Assembly (NCBI RefSeq): GCF_003352185.1
Contig: NZ_CP029608.1
Location: 1,116,001-1,180,000 of the forward strand
DNA: 64,000 nt
Reading direction: 5' to 3'
Origin: Pseudomonas kribbensis
GTDB taxonomy: Bacteria > Pseudomonadota > Gammaproteobacteria > Pseudomonadales > Pseudomonadaceae
Shown here: positions 9,181 through 18,364 of the stretch, piece by piece
How positions within the stretch are numbered: the stretch's first letter is position 1
Layout: each line of letters opens with the position of its first letter
Translations under genes and position numbers: made by a program
The notes under the pieces: generated by a model
The model's input: the letters and a program-made list of their open reading frames with translations, nothing else
Told to the model about the DNA's origin: nothing
Database searches by the model: none

Positions 9181-9231
9181 GATCGTTCCCACGCTCTGCG
9201 TGGGAATGCATCCTGTGACGCTCTGCGTCAC
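9181..9231. repeat. Double-hairpin dispersed repeat with two TCT loops
   Basis: Two adjacent perfect hairpins: TTCCCACGC-TCT-GCGTGGGAA at 9186-9206 and GTGACGC-TCT-GCGTCAC at 9215-9231. The shared TCT loop and the preceding GATCG match a repeat I recognise as common between genes in fluorescens-group Pseudomonas. It lies between convergent genes and could help terminate both. Confidence 0.65.
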
Positions 9232-9241
9232 GCCCTGTATT

Positions 9242-10066
9242 TCAAAGCTGCCCGCGCAAGCCGAAGCGCTTCATCAACGTCGACTCCAGCAAGCCTTTCG
9301 GCAGCAAGGTCGCCAGCAACGGCAACGCCCGGCTGCCATTGCCGATGCGGATCAGCCGTGGCGGCTTGCTTTGCTGCACAGCCTTGAGCAGCTCGGCGGC
9401 AAATTCGCTGGCCGGCGTCGGTTTGTCCTGGGACGCCTTGGCCCGCGCCCGGATGCCTTCACGCAATGGAAACCACGGCGATTGTTCGTTGATCAGTTGT
9501 TCGGCCTCGTGCCCGGCATTCTTGGCGAAGCTGGACTGAATCGCCCCCGGCTGTACTTCCATCACGCGAATCCCGAACGGCGCCAGCTCCATGCGCAGCG
9601 CATCGCTCAACGCATGCACCGCCGCTTTCGACGCGCAATACGCACCAGCGAACGGTGTGACCAGCACCCCGGAAACACTGCCGACATTCACCACCAATCC
9701 CTTGGCCCGGCGCAGCACCGGGAACAGCGCTCGGGTCACGCCGACGATCGAAAACACGTTGGTTTCGAACTGGCGCTGCATGGCCGCCACGCCGCCGTCG
9801 AGCAGCGGCCCCATGGCGCCGTAACCGGCATTGTTGATCAGTACGTCGAGGCCGCCGTGTTGCTGGTTGATCCGCTCGGCGAGTTGTTCCAGTGCTGCGT
9901 TGTTGTTGACATCGAGCTGCACCGCCGTGAATCCGGCGGCGCTTAGCGCGGCGACATCTTCAGCCTTGCGCGCACTGGCCCAGACCTCGTAGCCAGCGCC
10001 TTTGAAGGCATCGGCGAGGGCGCGGCCGATGCCGCTGGAACAACCGGTAATCAACGCAACGGGCAT
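9242..10066 (-). CDS. Short-chain dehydrogenase/reductase
   Basis: A 274-residue classical SDR oxidoreductase. The nucleotide-binding motif TGCSSGIG is at about residues 8-15, NNAG near residue 80, and the catalytic Ser and YCASK (Tyr-xxx-Lys) near residues 135-155. I chose the ATG at 10066 because AAGGA precedes it; an upstream in-frame start at 10084 lacks one. The substrate is unknown; the C-terminal third is longer than in the smallest SDRs. It lies just downstream of, and on the same strand as, the small membrane protein at 10102-10566. Confidence 0.85.
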   Translation of the reverse strand: MPVALITGCSSGIGRALADAFKGAGYEVWASARKAEDVAALSAAGFTAVQLDVNNNAALEQLAERINQQHGGLDVLINNAGYGAMGPLLDGGVAAMQRQFETNVFSIVGVTRALFPVLRRAKGLVVNVGSVSGVLVTPFAGAYCASKAAVHALSDALRMELAPFGIRVMEVQPGAIQSSFAKNAGHEAEQLINEQSPWFPLREGIRARAKASQDKPTPASEFAAELLKAVQQSKPPRLIRIGNGSRALPLLATLLPKGLLESTLMKRFGLRGQL

Positions 10067-10101
10067 GGCGCATTCCTTGTGCAAAGTGTGAGGGGAGGGG
10101 A

Positions 10102-10566
10102 TCAGTCGGAGAAACTACCCTGCAATCGCTCGGCGCGAAACTCCAGGGTTTGCGGGCGATAACCGGGACGCAGCGGTGGCAGCGGCAAGCAGTCTTCCCA
10201 ATTACCGCCGGCCTGCAGTTCGCCGGGGCCGCGATAGCGTGGGGCGGCGTATTGATTGTCGGCCAGATTCACCGTGTCGCCCGGCGCATAAGCTGCAATA
10301 TGCCAGCGCAGTTCGGTCAGCGGCACGTCGTTGCCGTTGTTCATCTTCAGTTGCAACGGGCGATCCGCCGGGCACTGCCCGGGTGCATAGGTGATGCGCA
10401 ACTCGAGCCGCGCCAGTTGCTTGACCTCGCGATTGTCCAGCCACACCACCCACATCGCCACCAACCCGAGGCCGACAGCGGCAGCCATCGACACCGGCAA
10501 GGCCTTGGCCGGATAGCGCAACAGCAGGATCAGCCAGGTGATGACCAACAAGACGCCGATGAACAT
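10102..10566 (-). CDS. Hypothetical membrane-anchored protein
   Basis: A 154-residue protein with two N-terminal hydrophobic segments (about residues 2-17 and 25-43) and a soluble remainder of about 110 residues rich in Pro, Tyr and Trp, probably periplasmic. I do not recognise a domain. Related Pseudomonas proteins are sometimes labelled multidrug transporter, but two helices and a soluble domain do not support transport. It is separated by a strong terminator from the alginate operon upstream. Confidence 0.65.
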   Translation of the reverse strand: MFIGVLLVITWLILLLRYPAKALPVSMAAAVGLGLVAMWVVWLDNREVKQLARLELRITYAPGQCPADRPLQLKMNNGNDVPLTELRWHIAAYAPGDTVNLADNQYAAPRYRGPGELQAGGNWEDCLPLPPLRPGYRPQTLEFRAERLQGSFSD

Positions 10567-10628
10567 GTCGCGAAACCTCGTGGGCAGGGAAGCTTCATCC
10601 TACCTAAGCCTGAATGAGGTTGGCGAAA

Positions 10629-10692
10629 AAAAAAGCCCCCGCCCAACCCGCTGCGGATAGGGGACGCAGCGGGCTGGACGGGGGCTTTTAAT
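10629..10692 (-). terminator. Intrinsic terminator of the alginate operon
   Basis: A long GC-rich stem (GCCCCCG... paired with ...CGGGGGC at 10635-10685, with inner CCCGCTGCG/CGCAGCGGG pairing) is followed on the minus strand by a run of T residues. It sits just past algA and probably ends the 12-gene transcript. Confidence 0.85.
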
Positions 10693-10702
10693 TACAGAGC
10701 GA

Positions 10703-12154
10703 TCACTGCGCGATGGTTTTCACCGACACGCCGCGTTCGATCGGGGTGGAGCGACCGTAGATATCCTCGAAGCGCTCGATATCGTCTTCACCCAGGTACG
10801 AACCCGACTGCACTTCGATGATTTCCAGCGGGATCTTGCCCGGGTTGCGCAGGCGATGCACCGAGGCGATCGGGATATAGGTCGACTGGTTTTCGCAGAG
10901 CAGGAACACGTTCTCGTCGCAAGTCACTTCGGCGGTGCCGCTGACCACGATCCAGTGTTCGGCGCGGTGGTGGTGCATCTGCAGCGACAGGCACGCACCC
11001 GGTTTGACCGAGATGTGCTTGACCTGGAAGCGTCCGCCCATGTCCACCGAGTCGTAGGAACCCCACGGACGGTAGACCTCACAGTGGTTCTGGGTTTCGC
11101 TGCGGCCCTGCTCGTTGAGCGTGTTGACCATCTGCTTGACGCCCTGGACCTTGTCCTTGTGGGCGATCATCATGGCGTCCTTGGTTTCGACCACCACGAT
11201 GTTTTCCAGGCCGATCACCGACACCAGTTTGCCGTTGCCGTGGATCATGCAGTTCTTGCTGTCCTGGATCACCACGTCGCCCTTGCTGACGTTGCCGTTG
11301 GCGTCCTTCTCGTTGACTTCCCACAACGACGACCAGCAGCCGACATCGCTCCAGCCCGCCGACAACGGCACCACGCAGGCGCGCTGGGTCTTTTCCATCA
11401 CGGAATAGTCGATGGAGTTGTCCGGGCAGCAGGCGAAGGTGGCTTCGTCGAAGGTGATGGTGTCCGGATCCTGAGTGCTGCGCTCCAGGGTCAGCAGGCA
11501 GGTGTCGTAGATGTCCGGATCGTGTTTTTTCAGCTCTTCGAGGAAGCGGCTGGCGCGGAACAGGAACATGCCGCTGTTCCAGTAGTAACCGCCGGACTCG
11601 ACGTACTCGGTGGCGCGTTTGACGTCGGGTTTTTCCACGAAGTGCGAAACGCGGCTTACGCCTTCCGGCAGCAGCGAATCGCCTGTGGACTTGATGTAGC
11701 CGTAACCGGTTTCCGGTTTGGTGGCCGGCACGCCGAACAGCACCATCTCGCCGTTTTCTGCCGCCACGGTGGCCAGGGCCAGCGCACGTTGCAGGGCTTT
11801 CTGGTCTTCGAGAACGTGGTCGGCCGGCAACACCAGCATCAGTTCGTCGCGACCTTCATTGACCAGCATCATCGCGGTCAGCGCCACGGCCGGCGCGGTG
11901 TTGCGGCCGAACGGCTCCATCAGGATGCGCTGGCATTCCAGGTTCCGGTTGCTCAGCTGTTCGTTGACGATGAAGCGGTGATCCTTGTTGCAGACCACGA
12001 TCGGGGTGTCCATGCCTTCGAACACCAGACGCTCGAGGGTTTGCTGGAACAGTGTGTGTTCGCCGGTCAGGGCGAGGAACTGCTTGGGAAACTGCTTGCG
12101 CGAAAGCGGCCAAAGACGTGAACCGCTACCACCTGACAAGATCACCGGAATCAT
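10703..12154 (-). CDS. algA: Bifunctional phosphomannose isomerase/GDP-mannose pyrophosphorylase
   Basis: A 483-residue type II enzyme that makes mannose-6-phosphate from fructose-6-phosphate and GDP-mannose from mannose-1-phosphate, supplying precursor for alginate. The nucleotidyltransferase signature GGSGSRLWPLSRKQFPKQ is at residues 8-25; FVEKP lies near residue 171. The isomerase half is the C-terminal cupin, with the metal-binding cluster HHHRAEHW near residue 395. Last gene of the operon, about 105 bases after algF, and followed by a strong terminator. A local promoter in that gap is possible but none is obvious. Confidence 0.96.
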   Translation of the reverse strand: MIPVILSGGSGSRLWPLSRKQFPKQFLALTGEHTLFQQTLERLVFEGMDTPIVVCNKDHRFIVNEQLSNRNLECQRILMEPFGRNTAPAVALTAMMLVNEGRDELMLVLPADHVLEDQKALQRALALATVAAENGEMVLFGVPATKPETGYGYIKSTGDSLLPEGVSRVSHFVEKPDVKRATEYVESGGYYWNSGMFLFRASRFLEELKKHDPDIYDTCLLTLERSTQDPDTITFDEATFACCPDNSIDYSVMEKTQRACVVPLSAGWSDVGCWSSLWEVNEKDANGNVSKGDVVIQDSKNCMIHGNGKLVSVIGLENIVVVETKDAMMIAHKDKVQGVKQMVNTLNEQGRSETQNHCEVYRPWGSYDSVDMGGRFQVKHISVKPGACLSLQMHHHRAEHWIVVSGTAEVTCDENVFLLCENQSTYIPIASVHRLRNPGKIPLEIIEVQSGSYLGEDDIERFEDIYGRSTPIERGVSVKTIAQ

Positions 12155-12259
12155 ATTGTTTACTCCATAAAATCGATTGGGTTAGAGCCACGAGCCTGTG
12201 TCGTTTCACTCTTGTTGTTATTCCGTGCCGGGCAGCGACGGCTGCCCGGTTTCATGTGC

Positions 12260-12916
12260 TTAGCGGGTCGACACCGGGCGCTTCACCCAGACTGGCGACA
12301 GGTTGCTGCCGTTGCCGGTGACGTACAGCACCGCTGCCTCACCGCGCTCCAGGGCGACCGGTTTCACGTCGCCGACTTTCTTGTCGCCTTCGTACAGCGC
12401 GAGGCTGACTTTCACCGGGTTGATTTCACGCTCGCCACGGCCCTTGGCGGCCACGTTCGGCACCACGTCGGTCTTGCCGTCGGCGGTCTTCAGGGTCAGC
12501 GGCTTGTCGCTGAGGTTCTGCACGCGCACCAGGGATTTCTGCTTGTTCTTGAACGGCGGTTCTTCGATCAGTTGCGGTGCGCCGGAGGCGTTGTTGACCA
12601 GGGTGTAGTAATGGTCACCGGCGAGTTTTACCGGCAGGGTCTGGCTGCCGATCTTGGCGCTGTAGTCACCGCCCGGCATGAAGCTGAAGTCGCTGCTGGC
12701 CAGTGGTGCAACGTCGCTCAGATTGGTGCTGCCGACGGTGGCGCTGACTTCAGCGTTGCTGGCGTTGTAGACCCGTACGAAGGTCGAGCCTTTCGGTGCG
12801 GTCGGGCCGTACAGCGCAGCGTCACCACCGGCGAAGGCCTGGACCGACAGCACGCTGAGGCCAGCGACCAGAGCAATGCGTTTGGCGAGACGACGAGGAG
12901 TTGTAGTGAAAGTCAT
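12260..12916 (-). CDS. algF: Alginate O-acetylation protein AlgF
   Basis: A 218-residue periplasmic protein with a signal peptide ending about residue 29 (VLSVQAFAGG). In Pseudomonas it is required with AlgI and AlgJ for O-acetylation of mannuronate residues; its exact step is not settled in the family. The body has two beta-rich halves with no catalytic signature. It lies 14 bases after algJ in the canonical order. Confidence 0.93.
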   Translation of the reverse strand: MTFTTTPRRLAKRIALVAGLSVLSVQAFAGGDAALYGPTAPKGSTFVRVYNASNAEVSATVGSTNLSDVAPLASSDFSFMPGGDYSAKIGSQTLPVKLAGDHYYTLVNNASGAPQLIEEPPFKNKQKSLVRVQNLSDKPLTLKTADGKTDVVPNVAAKGRGEREINPVKVSLALYEGDKKVGDVKPVALERGEAAVLYVTGNGSNLSPVWVKRPVSTR

Positions 12917-12930
12917 GGTGTACCTCTCTT

Positions 12931-14106
12931 TCAGTTTTGCGCCCGATCGGGCGTCTCGGATTTAGTGTTGATTGCTACGTTTTGTTGGCGCGCGCCGGCT
13001 TGTTTAAGCTCTGCGATCCACTGCGGGTCGGCGTCGCCGATTTCGTTGTTCACAGGCAGATATCGTTCAGGAAACTCCCAGATCAGCACCTGTGGCGGGC
13101 TGTTCTTGAAGTCATCGCTTTTCAGGTAACTGAGCATCGGCAGGATCGGGCCGTGGCCGTCCTCGGCGTAGTTGACGACGTCGCTGTGCAGCGCTTGCTT
13201 GAGCGCACCGACAAAGTTCCAGTTGGGGTTGGCGCTGTAGCTGGTGCCGATCAGCGCGACCGGCACTTCGCTGTTGGCGAACAGCGCGTCGTCACCGGCA
13301 GGCTGTTCGGTAGCGGCCACGGTGTTGCGCTTTTGCAGCGGCTCTTGCGCCGGCATCAGGTTTTCGAACAGCGGATCCAGCGGCAGGAACAGACGCAGGT
13401 CGCCCTTGTGCGTGACCTTCTCCGCCGGCGTAGTGACGAAGCGCTGCGGCTCGCCGCTGAGCGGGAATTTTTCAGCGATGGTCTTCGCCAGGGTGTTGGC
13501 GGCGATTTCGGCGCCTTCCGGGGTCCAATGGGTGTCGGTGCGCAGGAACACTTGCTGTCCGTTCTGCTTGGCTTTTTGCAGCGGGCCGAGCAGGTCGGGG
13601 GCGAGGATCTTGTCGGCCGCGACACGGGCGTGGAAGTCCTGATAAAGGTTGGCGTGGATGCTCGCCGGCTTCACTTCACCCAGGTGTTCCGGGTACAGGC
13701 GAACCTTGGCCGGCACGATCGCCATCACCAGTTTCACGCCTTTTTCTTTCAGGGTCTGGCGCACGCCTTCGACCAGCGCGTAGTTGCCTTGCAGGTTCAG
13801 CTCTTCGTTGACGATCGGGTTGAATTCCTCATCGCTGTACAACCACTGATCGCGACCGAGCACCACGCCCGGACGACCTTCGTTGAACAGTTTGAAATCC
13901 AGCGCGGCCCAGAGGTTGGTGCCCAGACGCTTGATCGGGAATTCATCGTCGTAATGGGTTTCCACGGCTTTGGTCCAGCGACCGTTGAGCACCGTCGCGT
14001 CGGCGTTGGTGCTGAAGCCGAAGAAGCTGCGCACCGACCACAGACCGAGCACCAGCAGGGTCACCAGAAACAGCGCGATGTAGAAGATGCGTAATGAGCG
14101 GGTCAT
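12931..14106 (-). CDS. algJ: Alginate O-acetyltransferase AlgJ
   Basis: A 391-residue SGNH-like acetyltransferase anchored by an N-terminal helix (about residues 7-28). The family's catalytic Asp-x-His is visible in RTDTHWTPEG and the nucleophile Ser in GTSYSAN. It works in the periplasm to pass acetyl groups delivered through AlgI toward alginate. The gene lies 10 bases after algI. It is paralogous to the catalytic domain of AlgX encoded upstream. Confidence 0.95.
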   Translation of the reverse strand: MTRSLRIFYIALFLVTLLVLGLWSVRSFFGFSTNADATVLNGRWTKAVETHYDDEFPIKRLGTNLWAALDFKLFNEGRPGVVLGRDQWLYSDEEFNPIVNEELNLQGNYALVEGVRQTLKEKGVKLVMAIVPAKVRLYPEHLGEVKPASIHANLYQDFHARVAADKILAPDLLGPLQKAKQNGQQVFLRTDTHWTPEGAEIAANTLAKTIAEKFPLSGEPQRFVTTPAEKVTHKGDLRLFLPLDPLFENLMPAQEPLQKRNTVAATEQPAGDDALFANSEVPVALIGTSYSANPNWNFVGALKQALHSDVVNYAEDGHGPILPMLSYLKSDDFKNSPPQVLIWEFPERYLPVNNEIGDADPQWIAELKQAGARQQNVAINTKSETPDRAQN

Positions 14107-14116
14107 GTCAGATCCC

Positions 14117-15682
14117 TCAGAACTGGAAGTAAAGGAACGGCGAGAAGCTTTGCGCCGAGAGTTTGAGAATCGAGGCGATGAACAGCAGCAGGATCAGCCC
14201 GCGCATCACGTAGCGCGACCAGTCCGCCGTCCAGTACGCCGGTTGCACCTGGGCGTCGACGCCGACGGTGTAGCCAGGTTCGTGGATGCTCGCCGGGTTT
14301 TCGCCGGGGGCAGCCTTGATCAGGCCCGGGGTCGCTGCGGCAGGGCCATCGGACTCGACGTTGACCGCAGGTTTTGTTTTGACCGGAGGCTGATTGGTGT
14401 ACAGATCACGTAGGCCGAAGAACGCCAGGGTCACGTAGGCCACAACGAGGGTTGCGACCTGCAGACCGGTGAGGCTGGCCTGATTGAGTTCCGACAGCGA
14501 CCAGTCGCCGAAGCTGAACATCGCGCCGTACATGCGCCCGGCGACGTGCAGGTTCTCGGCACGGAAAATCACCCAGCCCATGACCACCAACAGGAAGGTC
14601 AGCGCCCAGCGGATCGGGTTGAGGCTGCGCGGAGAGGTGTTGAGGCCGAGCATTTTTTCGATCGCCAGCCACATGCCGTGCCACGCACCCCAGACGATGT
14701 AGGTGATGTTCGCGCCGTGCCACAGACCACCGAGCAGCATGGTCAGGAACAGGTTGCGATAGGTCATCAGCGTGCCTTTGCGGTTACCGCCGAGGGTGAT
14801 GTAGAGGTAGTCACGCAGCCAGGTCGACAGGCTGATGTGCCAGCGGCGCCAGAACTCGGTGATCGACTGGCTGATGTACGGCTGCTTGAAGTTTTCCATG
14901 AAGCGGAAACCCATCATCAGGCCCAGACCAATCGCCATGTCGCTGTAGCCGGAGAAGTCGAAATACAGCTGCGCGGTGTAGGCCAGCGCGCCGAGCCAGG
15001 CATCACCCGTGGTCGGGTTCTGCAGGGCGAAGCAATGGTCGGCGACCACGGCCAGGGTGTCGGCGATGAACACCTTCTTGATGAAACCCTGCATGAACCG
15101 TGTGCAGCCCTCGGAGAACTTGTCGAGGGTGTGGGTGCGGTTGTTGAACTGGTCGGCCAGGTCACGGAAACGCAGCACGGGCCCGGCGATCAGGTGCGGG
15201 AAGATCGCCACGAACGCCGCGAAGTCGATCAGGTTGCGGGTGGCCGGGGTGTCGCCGCGATACACGTCGATGATGTAGCTGATCGACTCGAAGATGTAGA
15301 ACGAGATACCGATCGGCAACAGCACGTGGGTCAGGATGAACGGCTCGAGACCGACCGACGCCATCATCGCGTTGATGCTGTCGACGCCGAAGTTGGCGTA
15401 CTTGAAGTAGCCGAGGATGCACAGATCCACCGCCACGCCGAGCAACAGCCAGCGCTGGGCCGGTCTGGTGCGCACGCCGGCGGCGCCGACTTTGAGGCCG
15501 ATCCAGTAGTTCCACAGGGTGACGCCGGCGAACAGCGCCAGGAAGTCCACCCGCCACCACGCATAGAACACGTAGCTGGCGATCAGCAGCAGCAGGTTGC
15601 GATAGCGTTGCCCGCTCAGGTAGTACAAGCCGAGAAAGATCGGCAAGAACAGAAACAGGAACACGTTGGATGAAAATACCAT
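14117..15682 (-). CDS. algI: Alginate acetylation membrane protein AlgI (MBOAT)
   Basis: A 521-residue membrane-bound O-acyltransferase with many membrane helices. It begins MVFSSNVFLFLFLPIFLGLY, as in other AlgI proteins; I chose the ATG at 15682, which has GGAGA upstream, rather than the in-frame start at 15721. The conserved active-site histidines lie in LLGGLWHGAN and WGAWHGMW. It is thought to move acetyl groups across the inner membrane for AlgJ and AlgX. The C-terminus ends in FLYFQF. Confidence 0.95.
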   Translation of the reverse strand: MVFSSNVFLFLFLPIFLGLYYLSGQRYRNLLLLIASYVFYAWWRVDFLALFAGVTLWNYWIGLKVGAAGVRTRPAQRWLLLGVAVDLCILGYFKYANFGVDSINAMMASVGLEPFILTHVLLPIGISFYIFESISYIIDVYRGDTPATRNLIDFAAFVAIFPHLIAGPVLRFRDLADQFNNRTHTLDKFSEGCTRFMQGFIKKVFIADTLAVVADHCFALQNPTTGDAWLGALAYTAQLYFDFSGYSDMAIGLGLMMGFRFMENFKQPYISQSITEFWRRWHISLSTWLRDYLYITLGGNRKGTLMTYRNLFLTMLLGGLWHGANITYIVWGAWHGMWLAIEKMLGLNTSPRSLNPIRWALTFLLVVMGWVIFRAENLHVAGRMYGAMFSFGDWSLSELNQASLTGLQVATLVVAYVTLAFFGLRDLYTNQPPVKTKPAVNVESDGPAAATPGLIKAAPGENPASIHEPGYTVGVDAQVQPAYWTADWSRYVMRGLILLLFIASILKLSAQSFSPFLYFQF

Positions 15683-15769
15683 CCCGATCTCTCCATGTTT
15701 GAACCAACAGTCAAGGGCCAAAGCCCCCCCAAACCCCCCGTGGTGCTGGAGGGGTGAAACGATCTGCGA

Positions 15770-16894
15770 CTAACTGCCCTTGTTACCTTTCTCGTGGGAC
15801 GGGTCGTAGACCTTGGTCAGGTCGCCACCCAGTCGAAACGTCTTGAACGGCTGCATCCCGTGCTTCTTCTCCAGCACATCCGGCGAACAGGTGTAGAGGC
15901 TGCAGAACGGCTCGAGCCAGGCGAATTTCATGTCCTCTTTCAAATCGGTCATGTCCTGTTCCTTGCCGTTCTTCTTCTCGAACTCCTCGGGGTCTTTCAC
16001 CCCGGCCAGCACCCGGTCACCCAGACGCTTCAGCGCGCCGTTGTTTTCCTGACGCAGATCCACACCGTTGACCTGGGCGAAACTGGCAATCATCGCCAGC
16101 GGCGGCAGGGCGTAGTTGTGATAGGCGAGGGCGCGTTGCTGGCGCTTGAGTTCGTTCGGCAGGTAGCCGTCGGCGTCGATCTGATTGACGCCGACCTTGT
16201 ATTCCTTGACCGCCCAATCGAACAGGTCGCGGCGGTTGGTGGCGATGGACGTCGCCATCACCGACCAGGCGGCCCAGTAGGAGTGGTTGTTGGTTTTCTC
16301 CAGCGGCAGGTTGTCCCAGTCGCTGACCACCTGATCGGCCATCTTGCTGAACCAGGCTTCGATCAACTGCGCTTCCTGCTGGTGCTGGGCCAGCGGATGG
16401 GAGTCGGAGAATTTCAGGCGAATGTACGAAGAGGCCATGCTGCCCAGCGCCCATTTGCGCATCGACTTGCCGGTGTGGTTGAAGTCCTTGGACATCAATG
16501 CATCCGCCCGAGCCCAAGTAGCCAGCCAGTTCAGCGTGCAATCCAACTGCTCCGGACGACCGTCGCGCATGAACTGCATCACGCGTTTGGCGGTGCCGCG
16601 TTCCAGCGTGGTGATGTCTTTGGTGGTGTCGCGAAAGGCTTTTTCCGACTGCACGTTCAGCGTGGCGCGGGCCTTGTCCGAGCCTTCGTATTTGCTGCGA
16701 AATTGCAGCGGCCCGGTGTAGGGCGCCGGCATCGCGTCGCAGCCTTCGCTCTTGTCGCCGGTCTTGAATTTATCCACAGCGGCGAAGTAGCCCTGAGGCG
16801 GACGCAGTGGCGCGGCGGCCTGAGTGGCCCCGGCGAACATCGCCAGGGTCAGCAGGGATGGCGCAAGCAGATGTTTGATCGTTCGGTTTCGCAT
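15770..16894 (-). CDS. algL: Poly(mannuronate) lyase AlgL
   Basis: A 374-residue periplasmic alginate lyase of the PL5 type. A signal peptide ends near residue 25 (GATQAAA). The catalytic NNHSYW motif is present, and the protein is close to AlgL of other pseudomonads along its length. It degrades alginate that is misdirected into the periplasm and takes part in the export complex. I prefer the ATG at 16894, which has GAGG at good spacing, over that at 16906, which would overlap algX. Confidence 0.95.
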   Translation of the reverse strand: MRNRTIKHLLAPSLLTLAMFAGATQAAAPLRPPQGYFAAVDKFKTGDKSEGCDAMPAPYTGPLQFRSKYEGSDKARATLNVQSEKAFRDTTKDITTLERGTAKRVMQFMRDGRPEQLDCTLNWLATWARADALMSKDFNHTGKSMRKWALGSMASSYIRLKFSDSHPLAQHQQEAQLIEAWFSKMADQVVSDWDNLPLEKTNNHSYWAAWSVMATSIATNRRDLFDWAVKEYKVGVNQIDADGYLPNELKRQQRALAYHNYALPPLAMIASFAQVNGVDLRQENNGALKRLGDRVLAGVKDPEEFEKKNGKEQDMTDLKEDMKFAWLEPFCSLYTCSPDVLEKKHGMQPFKTFRLGGDLTKVYDPSHEKGNKGS

Positions 16895-16902
16895 GGCAGA
16901 CC

Positions 16903-18354
16903 TCATTGCCCGACCTGAGCGGTTTGTTGCCCAGCGCCCGGGAATACGTTGCGTTTGCAGATTTTCGCTTCGACTTTCTGTGGCGCGGTGCCCGCATCCG
17001 GGCCCTGGACTTCGACCGCCAGCAGGTTCTGCGAGGCCCAGTCTTCGTCCGTGCGCAACTCAAAGGCGAAACGACCGTCGGTGTCGGAGGTTTCCGGTTT
17101 CTCGATCTTGATGTCCTCGTGGCGACCGTTCATGTACCAGAGGGTGGCTTGCAGTTTCTTCACCGATGGATCGGCGAAGCGGATGTCGACCTGATGGCCG
17201 CTGTTCTGCAGGTTCAGGTTCTTGCTGTTGACCAGCAGTTCCTGTTTGCCGCCGGGCTTGAGCGTGGTGCTGGCGGACATTTGCGCATCTTTGCCTTCGC
17301 AGCCGTTGTCGAGCAGGGACATCATCTGGCGATAGATGGTTTCCTGGTCGAGGCGATACAGCGGCGAGAACTCCCAGATGAGGATTTTCGGCGGCGTCTT
17401 CTGGAATTCGTCGCTGCCCAGGTACTGCAGCATCGAACCTTCCAGACCGCCGCCGGGAAAGGCGACGTTGAGAATGTCGGCGCCGATGGCTTCTTCGAGG
17501 AAACCGGCGAAGTTGTAGTTCTTGCCGCTGTGGGAAGTGCCGACCAGGGTGATCTGCGGATTACCGGAATCGCCGAACAGATCGCCGTCACCGGCTTCGC
17601 CTTTGGGCTCGGTGGTGAACTGGTCCATGTACTGGATCGCGTAACTGGTGCCGCACAGTTGTCCGGCCATGTTGTGCAGGGTGCCGGTCTTGCCCATGCG
17701 CCCGGAGCGTTTGGTTTCGAATTCACGTTTGGGAATGTCGGCGAAGGCCGGGATCTGCTTGACCTTCTCGGCGACGATTTTCGCCGTGCGCTGCGCACCG
17801 TACGGCGTCCAGTGCTGGTCGCCACGGAAGTAGAAATCGTGGGCGGGCAGGGTGTCGGGCAGCGATTCGTTGGTCAGGGGCGACAGGTCCGGCACCACGT
17901 AACCCATCTGCGCGAAACGGCCGAGCATGGTCTTGTAGTTGCCCAGCGCTTTCTCGTAATCGAACGCGGCTTTTTCTGCTGGATTGAGCTTGTTGCGGTT
18001 CACCAGGCCACGGGTCGGCTGGTAGACGATCACCAGTTCGACGCCCTTGGCCTTGAACGCATCGTGCAGCTGTTGCAGGCGCTTGTAGCCGGCCGGGGTG
18101 GTGTTGAACTCGGTGCGCAGGTCTTCCTGGGTCCGGAACAACCAGTCGCCCTGGGCTTGCACCAGCGTGGTGAAGTTCTGCTGATAACGCGTGGTGTAGT
18201 TCTTCGCGTCATGGGCGGCCGGGCACAGGCTGCAGCAGGGTTCGGCGGTGAATTTCGGTGGCTGGACTTCATCTGCGCGGGCGCTATTGCTGGCCGCCAG
18301 AATGCCCACGGTCAGGGCCGACAGGCTGAGTAATTTGATCAGGTGTGGGTGCAT
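16903..18354 (-). CDS. algX: Alginate biosynthesis acetyltransferase AlgX
   Basis: A 483-residue two-domain periplasmic protein. A signal peptide (cleavage near NSARA, residue 28) is followed by an SGNH-like acetyltransferase domain with the Asp/His motif in [10 protein letters not shown] and the Ser in GTSHSGK, then a C-terminal carbohydrate-binding module. Family knowledge: AlgX transfers acetyl directly to alginate and belongs to the AlgK/AlgE secretion complex. It lies between algG and algL in the usual order. Confidence 0.95.
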   Translation of the reverse strand: MHPHLIKLLSLSALTVGILAASNSARADEVQPPKFTAEPCCSLCPAAHDAKNYTTRYQQNFTTLVQAQGDWLFRTQEDLRTEFNTTPAGYKRLQQLHDAFKAKGVELVIVYQPTRGLVNRNKLNPAEKAAFDYEKALGNYKTMLGRFAQMGYVVPDLSPLTNESLPDTLPAHDFYFRGDQHWTPYGAQRTAKIVAEKVKQIPAFADIPKREFETKRSGRMGKTGTLHNMAGQLCGTSYAIQYMDQFTTEPKGEAGDGDLFGDSGNPQITLVGTSHSGKNYNFAGFLEEAIGADILNVAFPGGGLEGSMLQYLGSDEFQKTPPKILIWEFSPLYRLDQETIYRQMMSLLDNGCEGKDAQMSASTTLKPGGKQELLVNSKNLNLQNSGHQVDIRFADPSVKKLQATLWYMNGRHEDIKIEKPETSDTDGRFAFELRTDEDWASQNLLAVEVQGPDAGTAPQKVEAKICKRNVFPGAGQQTAQVGQ

Positions 18355-18364
18355 AAAATTATCC

